Assembly (NCBI RefSeq): GCF_026683955.1 | Contig: NZ_CP113343.1 | Coordinates: 62,001-126,000 of the forward strand | Reading direction: 5' to 3' | Source: Arthrobacter sp. MMS18-M83 | Lineage (GTDB): Bacteria; Actinomycetota; Actinomycetes; Actinomycetales; Micrococcaceae | DNA: 64,000 bases | Shown here: in pieces, positions 59,871 to 64,000 of the stretch | Position numbering within the stretch: the stretch's first letter is position 1 | Layout of the letters: the number at the start of each line of letters is the position of its first letter | Position numbers and translations under genes: made by a program | Notes under the pieces: model-generated | What the model saw: only the letters and a program-made list of their open reading frames with translations | Databases searched by the model: none | Told to the model about the DNA's origin: nothing

Positions 59871-61358
59871 ATGACTACGCCCCTCACACGGTCAATCGCG
59901 GTTAGGCCTTTCGCCTTGATCGTTGCGATCTTCATGACCATCGAACTCACCCCGATATTTGAAGTGACGATGGTGTTCGCGGCCATCCCCACACTCATGG
60001 CTGCCTTCAAAGCCGATGCATCCGCGATCTCCTGGGTGATCACGATCTTCTTGCTAACCGGAGCAGGCACAGCAGCAATTTCGGGGCGGCTCGGGGATAT
60101 CTACGGCCGGAAAAAGATCCTCATCATTCTGATGCTGATCTCCGCTGCAGGTTCGATCATCAGCGTGATCACCGGCAACCTGGAGGGCGTGCTGATCGGT
60201 CGCGCATTGCAGGGAACCAGCGCAGGCCTCTTTCCGCTGCTTATCGGCGTCGCCCGCGAGGTTGCGCCCCCTTCCAAAGTGTCGGTTCTCATCAGCCTGA
60301 CCTCGGGCATCGGTCTGATCGGTGGATCGCTGGGAGGCGTCGCGGCAGGCATCCTTCTCGGCGCCGGCGGTTGGCGCAGCATGTTCATCGCCTCGGCCAT
60401 CCTGGCGATCGTGTCCATCCTGGTCGCACTTGCACTGCCCAAGTCGGTTGTTGCCGTGGCGGAACCCGGCCGGGTGGATGTGTTGGGCGGCATTTTGATG
60501 GCCCCAGCAATTGCAGCAATTCTGTACGGGTTCACAACGTCGCGCACTGAGGGCGCTAGCCCGTTGGTCGTCGGCCTCATCGTTATCGGAGCGCTCCTCT
60601 TCACCTTCTGGATCATCTGGGAACTGCGAATCAAGACCCCGATGTTCAACCTGCGGCTGTTCCGCAAGCGCTCATTGATTCTTGCTCTCGTCGCCACCGC
60701 TTTTGTATCGCTCGGTATCCTGTCGGCGCCCAGCCTGCTCACCCCCATCCTCCAGCAAAGCCCGACGAAGCTTCCTGTCGGCCTCGGCCTGACTCCGACC
60801 CAAGCCGGACTGTACGGGCTGATCTCAGGAGCGATCGCGTTCATCCTGTCACCGGTGGCAGGTCGGGTCGCCGGAAGGTTTGGGGGAAAGCTGATACTCG
60901 CCTTGGGCGCCCTGCTCGGAACCCTGGGATATTCCGGCTTCTTCATGTCGACCCATAGCCTCCCCCTTTCCATTGTCTCGATCGTGATCGGCTCGGTGGG
61001 GTCAGTGTTCCTCACCATAAGCATTCCGATTGTCATCGTCGAGAACGTGTCCGCCCGCGACACGAGCGAGGCCGTCGGTCTGATCTTCACGGTCGGGCGC
61101 ACCCTCTTCAGCGCCAATGGCACCGCGATCATAGGTGTTGTGTTGGCGTCGAGCACCGTGCCTGGCACCACAGCACCGACCATTTCTTCATGGAATGCTG
61201 GGATCATTTTCATCGTCATCACGGGCGCGGTCGCCTTTGCTGCGGCTATGACCTTCAGAAAGTCGACACCGATGGACCGGCGCGGCGCGGTCATGGAGGC
61301 CCTCGTCGAGGTCGAAGAAGAAGCCCACAACGTGGAGGCGCCTGCAGCGACCCATTAG
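59871..61358 (+). CDS. MFS transporter, DHA2/exporter type
   Basis: The product is 495 residues with about 14 hydrophobic segments. Conserved loop GRLGDIYGRKKIL after helix 2, GRALQGTSAGLFPL, and SGAIAFILSPVAGRVAGRFGGK. It is related in plan to the MFS protein at 35118 (SWVIT...LLTG...GRLGD against SWVIT...LLAG...GKLGD). The ATG at 59871 has AAGGAAGTTAGGA upstream. GC content is visibly lower than in the catabolic genes, suggesting a different origin. It may export the substrate or toxic intermediates, or be a drug efflux pump. Confidence 0.88.
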   Translation: MTTPLTRSIAVRPFALIVAIFMTIELTPIFEVTMVFAAIPTLMAAFKADASAISWVITIFLLTGAGTAAISGRLGDIYGRKKILIILMLISAAGSIISVITGNLEGVLIGRALQGTSAGLFPLLIGVAREVAPPSKVSVLISLTSGIGLIGGSLGGVAAGILLGAGGWRSMFIASAILAIVSILVALALPKSVVAVAEPGRVDVLGGILMAPAIAAILYGFTTSRTEGASPLVVGLIVIGALLFTFWIIWELRIKTPMFNLRLFRKRSLILALVATAFVSLGILSAPSLLTPILQQSPTKLPVGLGLTPTQAGLYGLISGAIAFILSPVAGRVAGRFGGKLILALGALLGTLGYSGFFMSTHSLPLSIVSIVIGSVGSVFLTISIPIVIVENVSARDTSEAVGLIFTVGRTLFSANGTAIIGVVLASSTVPGTTAPTISSWNAGIIFIVITGAVAFAAAMTFRKSTPMDRRGAVMEALVEVEEEAHNVEAPAATH

Positions 61359-61376
61359 CTCGCCACGTGACTTCAT

Positions 61377-61434
61377 GGTGTCCAGTTCCATTTACCGTTC
61401 CAGGAGTTGGCGCGGCGAAGTGGAACTGGACACC
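61377..61434. repeat. 58-bp element with 14-bp perfect inverted ends
   Basis: GGTGTCCAGTTCCA (61377-61390) and its exact reverse complement (61421-61434) flank 30 bases, 18 bases after the MFS stop. It could be a long-loop terminator. The ends also look like terminal inverted repeats of an IS, so a MITE or a solo pair of IS ends left by internal deletion is an alternative. Confidence 0.6.
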
Positions 61435-61506
61435 CCGACCTCGACCGCAGCAGGACCTTCGGTTCATTCATGGCGCAGCCTAGGGATCCGAGGTTGATGA
61501 ACGAAC

Positions 61507-62100
61507 ATGGACAAGATAGCTTGCAACGAATGTGGCGAAGGCTTCGAACCGATTCGCACCTCGCAGCGGTTCTGCACAACACGCCGGGGCTCTGGCTCGG
61601 CTCCGGACTGGACGGCATCGTCCGAACAACCGGTGATCTCGACACGGAAACCGACGCGTAGGCTGTTTTCGACGACGTCACCCACCGGGACACCGGCACT
61701 CCCCTGGGCCGACCGCAGGCCAGCCCAATATCGTCCAAAACACCCAAGCACAAACCGCAACGCGCCGGGCCGTGGCCGGATTCGACCTCACCTTCAGCGT
61801 CCCCAAATCCGTGTCCGTGCTCTGGGCACTAAGCCCCGCGCCCTCCAGGGCCAGATCCTGCAGACCCACCATGACGCCGTCACCCGCCACCCTTCACTGG
61901 ATCGAGGAATCGGTCATCCACACCCGTGCAGGACGCGACGGCATCGCCGCGCATCGGCACCCAGATGGGAGGGTCCCCACGCTCCCTCGACTTCGCCTGA
62001 ACCCTGAGGTTCGATGGCGTCTGGGGTGCCGATGAACTGCCGGATCTTCCCCTCGATGCGGTAATCGACGCCTCGAACGCGCCGACCCTGCCAGCGAAGG
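61507..62100 (+). pseudogene. MobF (TrwC-type) relaxase N-terminal remnant
   Basis: Successive frames read a possible Zn-finger scrap (CNECGEGFEPIRTSQRFC), then NTPGLWLGSGLDGIVRTTGD, VFDDVTHRDTGTPLGRPQ, and AGFDLTFSVPKSVSVLWALS. The last two match the N-terminal relaxase domain of MobF/TrwC proteins (typically 'HPDTGEPLGR..' and 'aGFDLTFSaPKSVSvLW'). WIEESVIHTRAGRDG is also a recognisable piece. The downstream HxH motif and the helicase half are missing and frames are broken. It is a relic of conjugation genes, limits approximate. Confidence 0.65.
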
Positions 62101-62148
62101 CCCTTGAGCTAGCGGCACCGCGAGGCTGACAGCCAGCTCGCGGACCGG

Positions 62149-62426
62149 ATGGCTGCGGAGATCAGCCGGTTGCTGCCCGGATATCCCCCCTCAGGGTGCT
62201 GCCGCGATCGCCGCGCACACCGCGGCACGGGGCGCGGCCGGGTCGGACGCACCGCCGAGGGACAGCGCCTTTACCAACAGGCTCTGGAGTTGGCCGTCGT
62301 GGCCTCCATTCGCCACCACGACACCGACTACGACGCACTACTCATGGCGGGCGTGCCCCGGCACAAAGCCCGCGAGGGGTCCGTGAAAAAGTGGGCGAGG
62401 TGCTCAACCGCTGGCGTCGGGGCTAA
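62149..62426 (+). pseudogene. DUF2293-like protein remnant
   Basis: ISRLLPGYPP, then in the +1 frame QGAAAIAAHTAARG, then back to GRVGRTAEGQ, ELAVVASIRHHDTDYDALLMAGVPRHKARE, and again in +1 VREKVGEVLNRWRRG: the blocks align with DUF2293 proteins ('PPxEAxAIAxHA..RGSGRVGR', 'VRHxHTxYDxLLmxGxxRxxAR'). At least three one-base shifts are needed to read it. Function of the family is unknown. The gene is dead as written. Confidence 0.5.
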
Positions 62427-62605
62427 GACCGCTAAACGGCACACCCCTTCCCTCTCGTGGTCACGGCCCCCACGCAGAATCATTCACTCAGCCTCTCACG
62501 GTCGTCCGGTTGAGGATCCGTCACCGGAACAGTCCGCAATGTCGTTGGTATATCGGGCACGCAGCACATCCACAAAATGTCGCCGCTGCGGGTGAGAATT
62601 GGATC

Positions 62606-62752
62606 ATGCCAACGCGTAACCCCGTCCCAAAGGCCGTAATCTCCACTCCAAGCACTTTCCGTTCGGTCAGGACCAATGTGTCCGATCTCCTCGCAGGGCC
62701 AAAGGTGGATGCCGATGGGAACATCGCGATGATCCTATCCGCACCGTCATGA
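62606..62752 (+). CDS. Small ORF overlapping the NERD gene
   Basis: The ORF is 48 residues (MPTRNPVPKAVISTPSTFRS...). Its stop overlaps the NERD-gene ATG by 4 bases (ATGA at 62749), which suggests co-translation and is the main reason to list it. No family is recognised. The ribosome site is poor (GTGAGAA). Confidence 0.35.
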   Translation: MPTRNPVPKAVISTPSTFRSVRTNVSDLLAGPKVDADGNIAMILSAPS

Positions 62753-63560
62753 AGCAGGTAAGGCTCCGGTACCCCGGGGCATGCCGGGTGTGCGGTGCCC
62801 CTCTTCTCCCGGCACAAAAGCGATCTACGAAACCGAAACAAGGACCGTCCGCTGCCTGGAGTGCGCCTCTAAGGCCAAGTCCGCAGATCTCGAACCACCT
62901 GCTGAGGATTCATCGCCCGCCGAGTCCGGAGTAGCCGGGTCGTCGGCCCGACGTGAATACGAGCGCCGCAAAGCCAAGGATGAGGAGAGGCTCCGGGAGA
63001 AATGGGGCCGCCTGGGCGGCCTCGCCGTGGCTCTCTCCGACGAGCGGCAAAGCACCAAGGCCTGGGATCGGGGTGCGGTTGGCGAGGAACTCCTCGGGAC
63101 CAGGCTCGACTCTCTGGCCACCAACGGCATCGCGGTCCTTCACGACCGCCGCACCCCCGGATCGAAGGCCAACATCGACCACATAGCCATCACTCCGGGT
63201 GGAATCTGGGTGATCGATGCCAAGCGGTACGAGGGGCGACCCGAGCTGAAGATCGAGGGCGGCATCCTGCGGCCACGCGTCGAGAAGCTCCTCGTGGGCC
63301 GGCGCGACTGCTCGAAGCTGCTCGACGGGGTGCTCAAACAGGTCGGGCTCGTACGCGAACTCGTCGGGGAGGTGCCGGTCACCGGGGCGCTGTGCTTCGT
63401 CGAAGCCGACTGGCCCCTGATCGGGGGCGCATTCGCGACGCGTGGCATTCACGTGCTCTGGCCGAAACGACTGGCCAAAGTGCTTGCAGAGGAGACAGCC
63501 GGCAACGTTGATGTCGCCGCTATGCGTGAGTCTGTAGCCTCGCGGTTCAAATCCGCATAA
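62749..63560 (+). pseudogene. Zn-ribbon plus NERD-domain protein, one frameshift near its start
   Basis: From ATG 62749 the frame reads MKQVRLRYPGACRVCGAPLL; around 62808-62820 one base is gained or lost and the protein continues in the next frame as PGTKAIYETETRTVRCLECAS. The two halves together form a CxxC...CxxC zinc ribbon. Then follow GAVGEELLGTRLDSLATNGIAVLHDRRTPGSKANIDHIAITPGGIWVIDAKRY, the NERD (nuclease-related) core with the D..DAKRY catalytic-type pattern, and LCFVEADWPLIGG. A shorter product starting at 62781 would lack the first zinc pair. NERD proteins are presumed DNA-processing enzymes, often on plasmids. Functional only if the shift is a base-calling error. Confidence 0.7.
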
Positions 63561-64000
63561 CATCCTTGTCGACGCTAGACATTCAGCGCAAAGCAACAGC
63601 AGGCACGCCTGACTGTAAACAGCCAGGTCATGCAGCTCCGGAGCTCAGAGCCCGCACATGCATTGAGTGCATATACGTCGAAGGCTCAGGGGCGGACCGC
63701 CATGGGCACTTCCATAAAGCAGACGTAAGTGTGGACACTGTCCACAGCCCCTTTGGCAGGACAAGCGGACAGGCCCAGCTCCCCCTTGCGGCCGGAAGTA
63801 GCTTTCCAAGAAACTTCGGAGCCAAGGTCGGATTCATCATGTTGCACCCCGGACCCTGAACCATGAACTGGTGTTGGCCATCCAGGACCAACCTGACCGA
63901 ACCGGAACGAGGAACCGCATAACCGCACCTCAGAGCAGGCGGACGGCCCACCAGCCAGGACTGTCAACGGCAACTTAGAAGTGACCGGTGGCGGCATGTT
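63561..64000. other. Right-end region, no supported gene
   Basis: Open frames exist on both strands after the NERD gene, but none has a clear ribosome site or recognisable domain. A gene starting beyond the right edge may have its promoter here. Confidence 0.45.

Noticed and set aside
60101..61330. 409-codon minus-strand frame
   Set aside because: Antisense of the MFS gene; composition (Thr/Pro/Arg/Met) is the mirror of membrane-protein codons.
63566..63859. 97-codon plus-strand frame after the NERD gene
   Set aside because: No good start signal and no family resemblance; competing frames of similar length on the minus strand.
1..64000. CRISPR array
   Set aside because: No series of regularly spaced 25-40-base repeats and no cas genes were seen.

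Overview
The window looks like DNA from a high-GC actinobacterium, most plausibly Micrococcales of the Arthrobacter/Paenarthrobacter/Pseudarthrobacter type. This is inferred from GC-rich codon use, a complete five-gene ergothioneine locus, and IS110-, NERD-, DUF4192- and MobF-type genes common in those genera. No rRNA, complete tRNA or replication origin is visible, so whether this is chromosome, island or megaplasmid is not settled. The plasmid-type debris at the right end and a tRNA 3' fragment near 18.2 kb argue for mobile ancestry of at least part of it.

Layout. 0-5 kb: a truncated small gene, a small membrane protein, a secreted BNR/Asp-box (sialidase-fold) protein, an IS3 scrap and a decayed DUF4192 gene. 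5.3-11 kb: egtABCD with convergent egtE, making ergothioneine from histidine, glutamate, cysteine and SAM. 11-14.3 kb: a DUF427 gene, two decayed membrane-protein genes and an IS110 remnant whose left end is missing. 14.3-20.6 kb: an accessory/defence-like block with a Phd-like two-gene module, a large primase-helicase (TOTE-type AEP plus SF2 helicase), a tRNA-Leu-like 3' fragment that could be an attachment site, an RHH/Doc toxin-antitoxin pair and a frameshifted DUF2971 gene. 20.9-26.7 kb: a complete peptide-type ABC importer.

27-59 kb is the main interest, a catabolic island for an unidentified alicyclic (terpenoid- or steroid-like) compound. It holds a cyclase-family hydrolase; the operon P450, [3Fe-4S] ferredoxin, DUF35 protein, SCP2-type thiolase and CoA-transferase; decayed meta-cleavage genes; two MarR regulators divergent from an MFS exporter; an IclR divergent from an MHS symporter, SDR and three FAD dehydrogenases; Mrp, FprA-like reductase, 7Fe ferredoxin and rhodocoxin-type reductase; an IclR divergent from SDR, CMD-family protein, HtaA-domain protein and TetR; then an SDR divergent from a Baeyer-Villiger monooxygenase, small barrel protein, two SDRs and an IclR. 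A coherent reading, which is inference, is hydroxylation by the P450, oxidation by SDRs, desaturation by the flavoproteins, Baeyer-Villiger ring insertion, hydrolysis, CoA activation and retro-Claisen or retro-aldol cleavage.

59-64 kb: an IS110 scrap, a second MFS transporter preceded by a 19-bp tandem repeat, and mobilisation debris (MobF relaxase and DUF2293 fragments, a frameshifted NERD gene). Single-base frame breaks occur in many accessory genes but not in the catabolic enzymes. That pattern suggests decay of unselected genes, although base-calling error cannot be excluded without reads.
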